DNA of 64,000 nt from Cyanidiococcus yangmingshanensis. Taxonomy: Eukaryota; Rhodophyta; Bangiophyceae; Cyanidiales; Cyanidiaceae. The notes under the pieces are model-generated. The model was not told where the DNA came from, made no database searches, and was given only the letters and a program-made list of their open reading frames with translations. How positions within the stretch are numbered: the first letter of the stretch is position 1; every line of letters starts with the position of its first letter. A program made the translations under genes and the position numbers. Below are positions 50,101 through 60,773 of the stretch, in pieces. The stretch is from positions 310,001 to 374,000 of the forward strand of contig VWRR01000006.1 of NCBI GenBank assembly GCA_013995675.1, in the 5' to 3' direction.

Positions 50101-51906
50101 TTGGCTCCATGCCCTGAGCCTTGATCGCGAAATCCTGAACGGGCTCCAGAGTCGTTCCAGACGACTGACTTGCGCTCATGCTCGACGTTGCAGCGATGTC
50201 AACTTGGTCATCAGCGAATGGCCACTGGAGGTGGATGACGACATGGTCGCCACGCTCCAAGACCAAGAAGACATCCGTCGCAGTTAGGAAACAGAAAGCG
50301 CTCACTGGAGCAGGCATTCGTTCCAACAACTTGAGTTTGAGGGCCGCTTGCGGTCGCTCGAGCGAGGAGGCGCTCCTATCCATCGTCAGGAGGAAAATGT
50401 GCCCATCTTCGTCGCCGATTAAGATTTGGAGATGATCGGCGGTGCTTGCTGCTTGCCAAAAGATAGCGGCAGTCACCAGCACATGCTGAGCACGCTCTGG
50501 ACGGGTCTCCGTCGGAGGTAAATCGAAGAACGAACCCCTAGCGAGCGCACCGCAGGTCGTTCCTGGGGACATCGCAGGGCTCGCTTTCGTTGGTATTGCA
50601 ATCGTTCCCATACAACGGAATGTTTTTGTGAAGAGCCAATTCGTCGTCGTCGTCGTCGCTGATGTTGTGGTGGTCGTCTCGGCGTCGTCGGTCACTTGCC
50701 ATACCTCCATTGTTGACAAGGTCACAACAAGGAGCATTGCCTCAGCGAGTGGATAGAGAGCGTACGCATGTCTTGCGAGAGGCTCACTTGCAACGCCCTG
50801 TTGCATGGTCTGGGCATTGCAGTCAACTTGAAGCAGCACCAGGCGTCGATCATTCACCTGACGCTGCCGCTGCATTGAGTTTGCATCACTCGCGTGAGCC
50901 ACGCAGTCCTGCAAGCATGACAAAGCATGGTTCATCATCTAGCTTTGTGCCGGGCACCGGCACAAGTCCCAGGCAGGCACTGATACCAAGCGCGAAACGT
51001 TCATCTGAAGTGCATTCAATAGGGGCGGAGAGCTCGCACGTCGATGGGGCATAGAACTCGTCATCGTCAAGATCATCATCATGGTCATGGTCTTGATCAT
51101 TGTTGAAGTCACCATCCACATCGTCTTCATCGTTCGAGTCCGTCTCGGGCCCCTCACTGGATGCATCGACAGCATCTGTGAACGTACGTTTCCGTCTTCG
51201 ATAGGAACGCCTTGATGCGGTGGATCGACGTCCACGAAGGGTTCCAGTTGACGTAACCATAGCATGTCCGGTACTTGTTCTAGTCCGGTTTCGTCGACGG
51301 GACTGAGAACGTTCTGGTGCCTTTTCTGCGGACCCAGCGTGGAGTGTAAACGCATATGATGTACCGTCGAGAGCAGCAATGACACACGCCTGACCGCGTT
51401 CATCGACAGCGAGGAATGAGCCAGGTCGATTCGCTCGAGCACCAGGTTTGCCAATAACTGCACTAGCGAGACATACCCAGCCTGCGACGACGCCTGCAAC
51501 CTCGCCCGTGCTCTGGGGCCAGGCTGCTTCGCCAGGTGCACTAGAACCTGCAACTGGTTGGGTAGACCAGGTCAGCAGACTGATCGTGCCTGTGTCTGCC
51601 ACAACAAGCAGGTGATCTGGCCCTTTCACTGTGTGCCATGTGGCAATGTTCCAAACGTTCGCAAACGTTGTCTCTTCCAGACAGGTGCCTGCGCGGAGAC
51701 CTCTCGCCTCCTTTCGTTGGAGCGTTCCGAGGCTCGATCTATAGGACCAGCACTCCAGTATTGAACCGTAACTGCTACCTTGTCGTATCAATACCAGGTC
51801 TTGCGCATCCGTCGCGTCCCTCTCCGTGAAGTGTCCCGAGGTTGCCTGCACAAGTGAGCGAAGGCGGGCAGAGCTCCAGCGCAAACAAAGCCAATGGCTC
51901 CGCCAT
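47117..51906 (-). CDS. SF3B3: splicing factor SF3B3/SAP130 (several frame switches)
   Basis: This is a triple-propeller scaffold of the U2 snRNP SF3b complex. Four frames together follow SF3B3 in order. The first (51938-50886) holds FLAVDERGQACVIAALDG (compare FLAVDPKGRAVMI). The second (50938-49055) is the long middle. The third (49113-48496) holds AGLEDGTLLRLEAVDL and VLGSRTWLVPLAPSTLW (compare GLQNGVLLR and SSRSWL). The fourth (ending 47117) holds QRRWIHRLQVLDADTVVAAD then KFGTIFVLRLPLE (compare PRWVTTASLLDYDTVAGADKFGNICVVRLP) and VNGAFGALVPF. Switches are +1 near 50890-50930, +1 near 49060-49110, and minus one near 48590-48620. The first frame has no ATG; an ATG at 51906 in the neighbouring frame is a likely start, which would need one more +1 switch. 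The joined length exceeds 1,500 residues, mainly from acidic inserts (51061-51130). The gene is essential in other eukaryotes. Confidence 0.87.
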
Positions 51907-52204
51907 GCGAGCAGAGTACTCGAGGCTTGGACGACCAAAAGTCCAGACTAGCCTAAAAATAACGTATGAAAAGAAAGATCAACGAAGCAAGCGACGGACT
52001 GGTTTCGTCAAGTAGACGCAGAACGTCTCAGTAATTGCAGTGGCGAGAGGGGGCGTTGAACGCGCCGAAAGCCTCGGCTACCTCCTAGCCTGCAGCCCAG
52101 TTGTTTATTGGAACGCTGTTCAGGGAACACACGGGGGACCCTGTTGTTGTTTTCTGTGAAACTAGACGATAGATTCGTTGATGACGGTGCGCTAGTGAGC
52201 GCAT

Positions 52205-52687
52205 ATGATGGAGAAGGGCATAGAGAAGCCGGTATCGGACGTTTCTCCGATACTAGAACGACATGGCCTCTGGGAGACTTTTGATCGCCTGCGTCGTACG
52301 CGGCTCCCCAGTTCGATGCTCGAGCACCTGACCGATTTGAAGGAGCAGATGTCGATACCTTTTCGCCCTCAGTGTCGTGCTGGGTCGCTTTTTGAAGTAG
52401 CGTTACAACTGGAAGCCCATGCGGGTGTTCGCTTCGCAGCGTTTGATCCGCAGCTGCTGGAGACGATTCGACTTGGCCAGCTGGTGCCGAACGAGTCCCT
52501 GCCCGGCCAGCCAAAACAGGAAACATTCGACGAGTCCAATATCGTGACGACCATGGCGGTATGGCAACCAGCTTGGCTCGAAGAGCGACAGGCAGCAGAG
52601 TTTGCGCCCTTGTTGAGAGCTCGTCGTAGACGCTTTCGCGAACGAGAGAAACGTATGCAACCGAAGAATGCAGCAGTTGAACCTTAG
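52205..52687 (+). CDS. possible Mediator subunit 19-like protein
   Basis: This 160-residue protein starts at an ATG at 52205. The segment ILERHGLWETFDRLRRTRLP, followed by SSMLEHLTDLKEQ and FDPQLLETIRLGQLVPNESL, loosely follows the MED19 layout (recalled: TRYYETFCKKPLPSSLSDTL, later LKPGPLPE). The Arg/Lys-rich C-terminal helix (RARRRRFREREKRMQ) also fits MED19 tails. Identity is low and short helical proteins are easy to over-match, so this is a suggestion only. If right, it would connect Mediator's middle module to RNA polymerase II. The frame is intact and the gene is compact. Confidence 0.4.
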   Translation: MMEKGIEKPVSDVSPILERHGLWETFDRLRRTRLPSSMLEHLTDLKEQMSIPFRPQCRAGSLFEVALQLEAHAGVRFAAFDPQLLETIRLGQLVPNESLPGQPKQETFDESNIVTTMAVWQPAWLEERQAAEFAPLLRARRRRFREREKRMQPKNAAVEP

Positions 52688-53012
52688 CCTGCGACAGAGT
52701 CGAGCTTCCGAGATCGCGGCTCTATGTTGCATGGAGAACGAAGAAAATGAAAGTGGTCAAAGTCACAATTTATACATATTGAGGTAGAACGAAGGGTGCC
52801 GCTTCCACGGACGACCATGCTTTCGTAGCGAGTAGGGAGCAGTGCCCGCCAGCTGTGTTTGCAAGCGAAGAGAACCCGTTTGTGCCAAACCAGAAGAAGG
52901 CTCCCTCTCATCGTTCAGATACCAAGTACCGCCTGCATTTGGGAGCGGACATTTTCGTGGGACCTACTCCAGGAGCGTGCCTTCCGACCGGGTAGAGAAA
53001 CAGATGAACGCC
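52688..53012. other. convergent intergenic stretch
   Basis: It lies between the 3' ends of the possible MED19 gene and the MYST gene. Only overlapping short frames are present; nothing is recognised. Confidence 0.5.
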
Positions 53013-54218
53013 TCAAAGGCCTCGTCTTTTTCGCCCTGTTGGCGGAGTCCATCGTAAATACTGTGGATCGAAGGGCATGCCGCGGTTGCCGAGACGCATA
53101 TGTTGGACTCGACGCAAGTCGATGATGTGCTGGCCCTCGTGATAGTGTACCAGATCGAGCGCTCGTAAAGTACCAATAATATCCTCTGTTTTCATCATGG
53201 TTAGATTCGCTATATCTTCAATGCTCAGCGGCGTCTTTGCTTGCATCAATAAATCAATGAGCACTTGACTCCAGTAGCTTCGGTAACCAAGCAGTCCGAG
53301 ATCACTAAGAGGTTTTTCGGGCGAGCCTCGGATACCCTCTCGACGACTCAGCTCGTAGCTCAAGGCGATCAGGAACTTGCCGTAGCCTTTTCGCTGATAC
53401 GGCGGCAGGGTGAGGATACAGGCGACGTTGTAGTTCTCTTCACTGGCCTTCTCTTTGGAAAAATAGCCTACGAAATGGTAGCCGAAAGAGTCGATTTCAC
53501 AGAGCACGTAAAACAAAAAGGGATCCACATCATAATACAAAGTCTTGTGATCAAGGAACAGTTTGGATATATAGCAGATGTTCTGGCAGTAGAAACGATT
53601 CCTGGCACCGTCGACTTCAAAGACTGCCAGGTTTTCCTTGCGGTAGATCTCCTGACCAGGTGGATGCCAACGGGTGTTCCGAGCCAAGTGTCTTAAAAGA
53701 CCGTCTTTCGTACGAAAAAACTTGAGGGTGAATTCACAGATGTAAAGTGTGCGCAGATTACAGTACTCTGGCGGCAGCGGCGAGTAGTACCAGGTCTCGA
53801 TCTCCCATCGCCCAATCGAAATGCTGTGTAGGTTCTTCACGCGAGTAACCACTTCAGAGGATGGTTTCTTATCCGAGCCGCCTTGGACAGCATTTGCAGA
53901 TGCTCCTGCCGAAGCGGAACAATGGCCATTTTCTATGGACAACGAATGGTCTGTCTTTCGCTGTCGTTTGCCAGCATTCGCCGAAGAGCTGGTTCGGGAA
54001 CGCCGTCTCTCCTGTCGCTGCCGCTCACGCCGGCTGTGTTCAGCCAGTCGTTCAGGCAAGTCCGAAAGATCGAGGTCGTCCACCGAGAGCCATTCATCAA
54101 GTCGTTTGTTCCATCCGTCAAAGTGAATGTAGTACTCGAACTGTTGGATGTCATTGTTGTACCGAATGTCAACAATCGATCCCAGGTGCTGCTCATCCAA
54201 AATTCGCGAATGTGCCAT
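53013..54218 (-). CDS. MYST-family histone acetyltransferase, Esa1/Tip60 type
   Basis: This 401-residue protein starts at an ATG at 54218. A chromo-barrel domain (IVDIRYNNDI then YYIHFDGWNKRLDEWLSVDD) is followed by a basic linker and the MYST domain. LYICEFTLKFFRTKDGLLRH keeps only part of the zinc-finger ligands, as in yeast Esa1. SKLFLDHKTLYYDVDPFLFY carries the autoacetylated lysine, NVACILTLPPYQRKGYGKFL the catalytic cysteine and acetyl-CoA loop, and SYELSRREG the catalytic glutamate. SPEKPLSDLGLLGYRSYW and the C-terminal RWTPPT complete the family pattern. It acetylates histones H4 and H2A in a NuA4-like complex. An open frame upstream (54757-54219, another frame) might encode an N-terminal extension; see that entry. 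Confidence 0.95.
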   Translation of the reverse strand: MAHSRILDEQHLGSIVDIRYNNDIQQFEYYIHFDGWNKRLDEWLSVDDLDLSDLPERLAEHSRRERQRQERRRSRTSSSANAGKRQRKTDHSLSIENGHCSASAGASANAVQGGSDKKPSSEVVTRVKNLHSISIGRWEIETWYYSPLPPEYCNLRTLYICEFTLKFFRTKDGLLRHLARNTRWHPPGQEIYRKENLAVFEVDGARNRFYCQNICYISKLFLDHKTLYYDVDPFLFYVLCEIDSFGYHFVGYFSKEKASEENYNVACILTLPPYQRKGYGKFLIALSYELSRREGIRGSPEKPLSDLGLLGYRSYWSQVLIDLLMQAKTPLSIEDIANLTMMKTEDIIGTLRALDLVHYHEGQHIIDLRRVQHMRLGNRGMPFDPQYLRWTPPTGRKRRGL

Positions 54219-54757
54219 AGCTGCAAGTCACGTGGTAACGGAACCCGAGTTGGGTCGGATATCGACTCTTGTTGAGTACCCGAGACCTCATCGCTGACGC
54301 TCGAGGCGCTCGGCTGTGGCGAGGGGCTCGGCCCGAGAGCAGCGTTCAACTTGCCGCCTGAAACATAAGCGCCAATTTGAAGTCTTTGTGTTTCGTTCTG
54401 ACTTGATGTCTGTTGCTCACTCGCACTATCGGTCGATGCGGCCGAGGTCAGTTCAACGACTGCGCTCGCACTTGGTACACCGCGCTGCGACCTGGTCGCA
54501 CGGTAAAGGCGACTCCTGGTTGCACCCGACTCGCCACTGCTAGAGTTTGACACGGATCGGAAACTCCATTCATTCCGTGCGTCTGATTCTACGGACTCAT
54601 CAAGCTGCACCGCACCCGATGTTGAAGTCGAGGACGATAAGGCCTGTTCCTGCGCTGCCGTCACGCTGGGATTCGCCTCTGACGTGCCTTCATCTTCATC
54701 TGGAAGCGAACGCTCCTCCCTGTAACGATGTTTGCGTCGAGAACGTTTCCGCCTCAT
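54219..54757 (-). other. open frame upstream of the MYST gene, possible N-terminal extension
   Basis: A minus-strand frame starting MRRKRSRRKHRYREERSLPD runs into the MYST gene in a different frame (shift of minus one). It is Ser/Glu-rich and disordered. One piece, RLQIGAYVSGGKLNAALG, looks like the first strand of a chromo-barrel, which the MYST frame lacks at its start. It may be the true N-terminus split by a frame change, or a chance frame in the 5' flank. Confidence 0.35.
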
Positions 54758-55142
54758 GAGAAGAAAGCGAATGAGCCCCAGCGCGGCCCACTTGATGAGC
54801 GAAAACGATGGCGCGCTACCGGGCGCACGTGAAACACGTTGGAACGGAGCCGTTTCGTCGCGTTTCTTGCAACTTCGCCGGCAATGGAAAATACTGTATC
54901 ATATCAAACATTTATGGACGATATATCTTTTCGATTGCTTCGCGGGCATTTGGCCTGCAACGCTTATGCTGCACAACCAGCCGAGGCGACCAGCAGTGTT
55001 CGTCGCGAAACCATTTAGTGCATTCTTGACAGAGCACTCTCCGGTGCAGCGCTCTTTATGATATCGTCCTCGTCAATTGACTGCGTTTCTTTGCCAGCGT
55101 GGCGTTCAACGCTCGAGCGTCGCGCGTCTATCTGTACGAAAT
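54758..55142. other. stretch between the MYB and MYST genes
   Basis: It is upstream of the MYST gene and downstream of the MYB gene on the same strand. The short plus frames here lack known domains. Nothing is recognised. Confidence 0.5.
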
Positions 55143-56432
55143 CTATTCGAGCGTGTCATCGGCTGGGTGATGGATTCCAGCTAGTGCAATCGGCTTTCGC
55201 AGGTGAAAAACCTTGGCATCAGCCGGGAGGGACTCCTCTGGTACCATGAAAACAACAGGGATATGCTCGTCATCGGATGCAGTGGCTGCAGGCCGTCCAT
55301 CCGCAGTGCTGGCGCCATTGAATCCCTCCATCAATCGGCGCGTTTTCCACTCTTGTGTGCACTTTTGGACACTACGTCGCATATTGGAAACAAGCCTCTT
55401 CTTCGGAGGTATGTATGCGTGCGCCTGAACAAAACGCTCCAGATGGTCTCGAAGACGCGTTTCGATATGAGATGCGTTGGTGTCGAGGAGTTTCCGTTGA
55501 CGTGCTGCTGCCCTACGAGCATGTCGTTCGGCCCGCGCCCGTCGCTCATCCTCCTGGCGGGCAAGCTCGGTTCGTATCAGGTTTGGATCCCGGATATCAT
55601 GAATGCTTCGTTTGCATAATGTCCTCACTTTCGATGCAGGTATGGCTGGTGCTTCTGTGGCGTCCGCTGCGGACTGCATTCGCAGTTGCACCTCAGCACG
55701 GCCGAAGAACTTTTGCGCATGACTCTGGCACTGCGCCGCGCTTCGTGTGCCAACATACGCGGCAATATCCTTCCATTTCCCTTTTCCGTACAAAGTGAGC
55801 GCTTCGAGAAATCGAGCGTGTTCCTGAAGACTCCAGGCCCTTTTGAAACGCGCTCGTTTCGTCCTTTGCTCCGTCTGGTTCGTCGCTCGCCAGCGCTCCC
55901 AAAAACTGAGCGCCGCTTGTCCATCAAGCTCCTCCTCGGGACGCTCCCTGCTACCTGCAATTCGGATAGACGCAACGCCATCTTCAAAAGCGTGTCGGAG
56001 CTCTGTATCGGACAAAACGTCTGCTCCACGGCTTTGACCTGAGGGGTTCACCTCAGCGGGCTCCAGGGTCGGCCGCGCTTGCGCGTCTCGCTTGTCTGTG
56101 AACGACGTGTACGGCTCAGTACTAGGGCCGAAGCTGGGCGCAGCACTCGCCATATCCTTTTCAGGCGCTTCGGCAGATGGCCTGACAACCTCTTCATAGA
56201 TATCTTTGCGAACAGTTTCAATCGATTTCATCTCTTCGGAAGCTCCGTTGAGCGTACCCTCTGTGGAGTGAAAAGGACAACGGCCCAATCGTCCACAGAA
56301 TAGGTGTTTGCAGTTGCGTGCTCCGCAGATCCGAAAGCCGTGTAAGTTGAAAAACCGTGTTTCAGAGGCCTTTAGTACTATGATAGCAGAGAGACTCCTG
56401 CCATTATCAGCTGCATTCACAGCTTGAGGCAT
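55143..56432 (-). CDS. SHAQKYF-type MYB/SANT protein
   Basis: This 429-residue protein starts at an ATG at 56432. One MYB/SANT repeat is clear: RAWSLQEHARFLEALTLYGK then GKWKDIAAYVGTRSAAQCQS, ending HAQKFFGRAE. This is the SHAQKYF class of plant and algal transcription factors, with SHAQKFF here. The N-terminus has a Cys/His cluster (RICGARNCKHLFCGRLGRCP) that could bind zinc. A long basic helix (ERRARAERHARRAAARQRK) follows the SANT domain. It probably binds DNA through the SHAQKYF helix; targets are unknown. In plants such proteins serve circadian, dark or stress responses. The frame is intact. Confidence 0.85.
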   Translation of the reverse strand: MPQAVNAADNGRSLSAIIVLKASETRFFNLHGFRICGARNCKHLFCGRLGRCPFHSTEGTLNGASEEMKSIETVRKDIYEEVVRPSAEAPEKDMASAAPSFGPSTEPYTSFTDKRDAQARPTLEPAEVNPSGQSRGADVLSDTELRHAFEDGVASIRIAGSRERPEEELDGQAALSFWERWRATNQTEQRTKRARFKRAWSLQEHARFLEALTLYGKGKWKDIAAYVGTRSAAQCQSHAQKFFGRAEVQLRMQSAADATEAPAIPASKVRTLCKRSIHDIRDPNLIRTELARQEDERRARAERHARRAAARQRKLLDTNASHIETRLRDHLERFVQAHAYIPPKKRLVSNMRRSVQKCTQEWKTRRLMEGFNGASTADGRPAATASDDEHIPVVFMVPEESLPADAKVFHLRKPIALAGIHHPADDTLE

Positions 56433-56734
56433 AGTGTACGCTTCACAGAAACTTTCCGAGAGAAGAAACGAAACCGTATCGCGTTGTCCGAGAGCCAGTT
56501 GCGCCTGACCCTATGGTGGTGTCCATTTCTTCTAGTTTATGAAGACGGGCAGCGTTTCCCAGCGCGCGCTGCGCGCTCACAGACTCTGTCAACGTTCTGT
56601 GACTGAAAAGCAGTCAGGCACGTAAGAGGCCCGCTCCTGGACAGGCTTTTTCTTTGCAACAACCACAACACGAACAAGAGGCACAGGAAACGAGGGGAAG
56701 GTAGCGCTTCGGGGGCCAGGTTGTACCCCTCGGC
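56433..56734. other. divergent promoter region of MYB and TBL1-like genes
   Basis: This separates two divergent start codons by about 300 bases and so must hold both promoters. No clear core element is visible. Confidence 0.5.
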
Positions 56735-58417
56735 ATGTCCAACACGATAACCTCTGAGGAGGTCAACTACCTCATTTTCCGCTACCTTCTCGAAAGCGGC
56801 TACACTCACGCAGCTTTTACGTTTGGACACGAGGCACTTGTGCTTGAAAGTGGCATCGACGGGCTTGGTGTACCTCCTGGGGCCTTGCTCGGTTTCTTGC
56901 AGCGAGGGGTTAGCTACGCGGAGATAGAGGCGCACGTTGCGCGTTTGCACGCTGAGCGATTGAAGGAGGGTGCTGATAGGCGCGAAAACGGGAGCATGCT
57001 GGCTGAGACCGTGAGCTCAGCTGATAAAAAAAGCCACATGCAACCGGTTGTGATCAATCTCGCAGAGGTGCATCGAACTTTGGTCAATCGGCCAAGGCGA
57101 CGACAACGAACTGCTGTAGAGGTGCCTGCAGTGAAGCAGGAAACGGCACCGGCGGAGGCGATGGCTGCTGACGCGCTCTACACAGTTCACGACACCGAAG
57201 TCACGGTGCTTTACGGGCATACTGCGGAGGTGTTCGCAATTGCCTGGAACCCCACTCAGGAGCACTTGCTCGCGAGCGGCAGTGGCGATGCCACTGCCCG
57301 GATATGGGCGATTCCATCGGGTCCATCAGGGCGCACTGCAGTCGCCCCACCCTTGGAGCTTCGACACCAGAGTCTGGACGAACATCGACCATTGACTAGT
57401 CCGACGCTGTCCAGCGCTACCGATGACGTGACGATGGATAGCGCGAGCGGAGCACCGGTGGCTTCCAGCGGTTCTCGCCAACGTCGCGCCCCATCGCGTG
57501 ATGTGACCGCGCTGGACTGGTCTCCTGACGGTCGTCGCATTGCCAGTGCATCGTACGACGGTGCGACACGTGTTTGGACGAGTACTGGCGCGCTCGAACG
57601 GCTCTTTTCGATTCATACCGGACCTGTCCTCTCATTGAAATGGAACTCGACAGGGAAACGACTTGCGACATCGAGCGTTGACCATAGCGTTGCTATTTGG
57701 GATGTCTTTTCGGGGCGTCTTGAACAGCAAGTACAGCTCCATCGGGCGCCTGTACTAGATGTGGACTGGCAGAGCGAGGATACCTTTGCCTCGTCGGGAA
57801 GTGATAAGATGATCTACGTCTTCCGGGTCGGTGAGTCCAAACCGCTCCGGATGTTTTACGGTCACCAAGATGAGGTGAACAGTATCAAATGGGATCCAAC
57901 AGGTACCCTGCTTGCGAGCGGCTCCGATGATTGCACCGTTAAAATATGGCGACCAATCCGCCAGAGCGGACTCGCGACAACGCCTGGAGAAACATCTCCT
58001 GATGGCCCGAGCAGCGGCTCAAGCTGCGACTATCTTGTTCATGATTACACGGACCATACGAAAGAGGTCTACGCGGTTCGATGGAGTCCGGGGGCGAACC
58101 GTTACTTCGCGTCGGCGTCTTTTGACAGCACCGTGCGAGTTTGGGACCCAGCACACGCTGGGGGCGCCCCTACAATGGTCTTGTCGAGACATTTCGGACC
58201 AGTGTTTTCCATCGCGTTCTCTCCTTGTGGTCAGTACCTGGCTTCGGGATCATCCGATCGCAACATGCTCATTTGGAGTTTGCGTGAAGGCGGTAAGCTC
58301 ATCCGAGTCCTTCGATGCCAAGGCGGTATCTTTGAAGTTGCGTGGAATGTGACTGGATCCAAAGTGGCTGCGGCATTGAGTAATGGCACCGTGGCGATCA
58401 CCGACCTGCGCCTCTAG
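56735..58417 (+). CDS. LisH-WD40 corepressor, TBL1/HOS15/Sif2 type
   Basis: This 560-residue protein starts at an ATG at 56735. The LisH motif SEEVNYLIFRYLLESGYTHA is followed by FTFGHEALVLESGIDG and VPPGALLGFLQRGVSYAEIE, the same order as in TBL1XR1 and plant HOS15. Eight or so WD repeats follow from residue 150, including LYGHTAEVFAIAWNPTQEHL, LASGSGDATARIW, MFYGHQDEVNSIKWDPTGTL and FASASFDSTVRVWDP. TBL1 proteins tie histone deacetylases to repressor complexes and exchange corepressors. The insert between repeats 1 and 2 is long and Ser/Ala-rich. The frame is intact over all 560 codons. Confidence 0.93.
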   Translation: MSNTITSEEVNYLIFRYLLESGYTHAAFTFGHEALVLESGIDGLGVPPGALLGFLQRGVSYAEIEAHVARLHAERLKEGADRRENGSMLAETVSSADKKSHMQPVVINLAEVHRTLVNRPRRRQRTAVEVPAVKQETAPAEAMAADALYTVHDTEVTVLYGHTAEVFAIAWNPTQEHLLASGSGDATARIWAIPSGPSGRTAVAPPLELRHQSLDEHRPLTSPTLSSATDDVTMDSASGAPVASSGSRQRRAPSRDVTALDWSPDGRRIASASYDGATRVWTSTGALERLFSIHTGPVLSLKWNSTGKRLATSSVDHSVAIWDVFSGRLEQQVQLHRAPVLDVDWQSEDTFASSGSDKMIYVFRVGESKPLRMFYGHQDEVNSIKWDPTGTLLASGSDDCTVKIWRPIRQSGLATTPGETSPDGPSSGSSCDYLVHDYTDHTKEVYAVRWSPGANRYFASASFDSTVRVWDPAHAGGAPTMVLSRHFGPVFSIAFSPCGQYLASGSSDRNMLIWSLREGGKLIRVLRCQGGIFEVAWNVTGSKVAAALSNGTVAITDLRL

Positions 58418-60305
58418 ACTCCTTAGAATTGTCCATTGGGCAACTCACTGAATCATGGCTGGTGGTACATAGCGTTACCAAATGGAGCTCGTGTTTTCGA
58501 TGCCGAACCACGTCGATTGTAACAATAATGTTATGACCATGAGAACAGACTCTCGGAGCTCACCATGGAGCGCTGTTCTCGGACGGTTGGCTCTTCATTG
58601 TTATTCGATCAGCCTGACATGACTTGGATCTCGTGATGGCACAGGGCGTGTGCCTCAAGACATCGGGGCTGTTCAAAGGCGTTGCGGAAGAGAAGACGGA
58701 ACCTTGACGCCCGTGTCGGCGGAAAAACGAAAGCGATGGCAACCGAATGACTCGCGTAACGAAGGATGGTCTGAATGAAAAAGTGACGCTCTGCTGCGAG
58801 AAGCACCTAGCACAGGAGAAATACCGAACCTCGCAAACACGAATCATGAGCACTTTTTCAAACCAGCGCCTGTTCGGAAGGGGCCACTCGCGCGAACCAT
58901 CATCCAAGTCAAGAAACAAGGCCGCTCAACGAAATTGAGCAAGTTGTAAAACATACGCCGCTGGCGCTGAACGAATGAAATACCGCCAGGCGATGCGCAC
59001 TCGGTCCAAGTTGGGGTTAACGTGTCGGCAAGACCAGCGACGCGTACAAGTTCTACAAAAAAGATCGCACTCAGAGGGGAGTTGTTGTCTGAAACACTTT
59101 TGCTCAAGATAGGAACGGCAAATCGACACAAGCCCTAAGCGAATTCCAGCTATAAGATTGACTTGGTCGAGCGCGACAGGCATCCGAAAGTGTTGAAAGC
59201 AATCATGGCAGAATTCAACGAGGGCACGCTCCCTCTGCCGCCTTCCATTTACAAAGTTCATGGATCACTGGGCTCGTTCATGGCCAGGCATCGATTGAAC
59301 ATTCCAAGTCCACCGGTGCATATGCGACAACAAAGAGAAACACGTCATGCAGACATCGCAACAATGCACCGTCGAACGATCCATGGTCATGGACGATTTC
59401 GTGACGACGCCTGAAGCTTTTCGTACCCATACGGGGTTATGCCATCGTTGGTATCACAGACACAAGGAATGACAATGGCGTCGCTGCGAGGTCCGATGGC
59501 GTCACGCATCAGCCGCCAGGGAGATACCTGCTGGTTAGGGGACGCAGCAGATGTCTTTGTTCTTGGCAGCGCCACTTGCCGTAACATCGAACGATCGCAA
59601 CACGAATGATTCACTGTGTTCACGGCGAATCACGAGAAGAAGCGCATGCTTTGAATGTTCTTCTGCAGGGCTCCATCGATAGGAGTATTCCTGATCTATC
59701 ATGACCGAAATATATCCATCTCCTACGTTTCCGTAAACAGGGCCGATGCATCCTGTCGAGGAGAGGCGGTGACCGCGAGTCGTAACAACCCTCATGCATC
59801 CACTCGAACAAACGATGATTCATCTGTACCTGCGCGAAAATGAATAATCGATGTCACCGAAAGCATAAAATCGATGATTTCTATCTAGAAAACACGGATC
59901 GAGCGATGCCGTCGATGCCGATCTGCGCCAGGCAGTCGCCGGGTCGTTGCGCGCTCGAGACTTGCCAACCCGGTCGCCTTGCAGGGCTGTTTCAATTCGG
60001 TCGACGACGGAGACGTGGTCGACTGCGCCACTCGCAAGACGCGTGTTGCAACGTGGGTTGGTTTTTGACACAACACTAGTTGCTCCGTCTATTAGGGCTC
60101 TAGAGAGTTCTGCAACGAGTATTCTGGGACGTGATACAAGGTGAGCGCCTTGGGATGCAAAGGCTCTGGGCACGCGGCGTTGTGCGCGCGTTCTCCAGGA
60201 CACACCCGAGACGCCACGGTCGATGCGACTCATCGGTGGCGTTGTAGGGAAACTATTGGTGTGCATGGTTACTGGAGGACTGGATCTTTGAAGGGGTATG
60301 AGCCG
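58418..60305. other. 1.9-kb gene-poor stretch
   Basis: This is the longest stretch without a recognised gene. A 288-codon minus frame (59820-60686) overlaps the COX5b gene and appears to be its shadow. Other frames are under 120 codons. I see no RNA gene, repeat or element signature. Confidence 0.5.
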
Positions 60306-60773
60306 ATGCGGTGGCAGCAGGTTCAAACGTTGTGGGGGAGGCGTCACTGGCGCGACACTGGGGTGGCGAAGACTTCTGCGCTTGCGAGCTTGGCGACAAA
60401 AGCCAGCGGCTCGAGCGCATCCCCGCCGAGAGCATCTGCGGCAGTTGAAACGAATCATTCGAGTGAGCTTGAAATGCCTGTGAGAGGCACGCCGCCTGGA
60501 GTCATGCCTACTGCAGAGGACCAGGCGACCGGTATAGAGCGCCTGGAGCTGGAGCACCCCGACATCTTCAAACACAACGAGGTCATTCGGGGCCCGTTTG
60601 GGACCTCGGATGCGCCAGTACTGGTGGAGAGCGCGTACGAGAGCCGTATTGTAGGGTGCACTGGCGCAGCTGCCCCCAATGATCATGATCTATACTGGAT
60701 CGAGGTGCGGAAAGACCATCCGGCTGTCTGTCCACTTTGCGAACAGGTGTTTGCCCTCAAGCCGGCAGCGTAA
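60306..60773 (+). CDS. COX5B: cytochrome c oxidase subunit Vb
   Basis: This 155-residue protein from the ATG at 60306 has an Arg-rich, acid-free presequence (MRWQQVQTLWGRRHWRDTG) typical of mitochondrial import. The mature domain shows ERLELEHPDIFKHNEVIRGP, FGTSDAPVLVESAYESRIVG, then CTGAAAPNDHDLYWIEVRKD and CPLCEQVFALKP. The zinc site uses the Cys of GCTG, probably the His of NDHD, and the final CPLC pair, the variant seen in fungi and plants rather than the four-Cys animal site. It is a nuclear-encoded structural subunit of complex IV. The frame opens upstream at a GTG (60141), but the ATG is preferred. Confidence 0.92.
   Translation: MRWQQVQTLWGRRHWRDTGVAKTSALASLATKASGSSASPPRASAAVETNHSSELEMPVRGTPPGVMPTAEDQATGIERLELEHPDIFKHNEVIRGPFGTSDAPVLVESAYESRIVGCTGAAAPNDHDLYWIEVRKDHPAVCPLCEQVFALKPAA

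Noticed and set aside
59820-60686. 288-codon minus frame opposite COX5b
   Set aside because: It is low-complexity, has no domain, and lies antisense to a clearly conserved gene, so it is a shadow frame.
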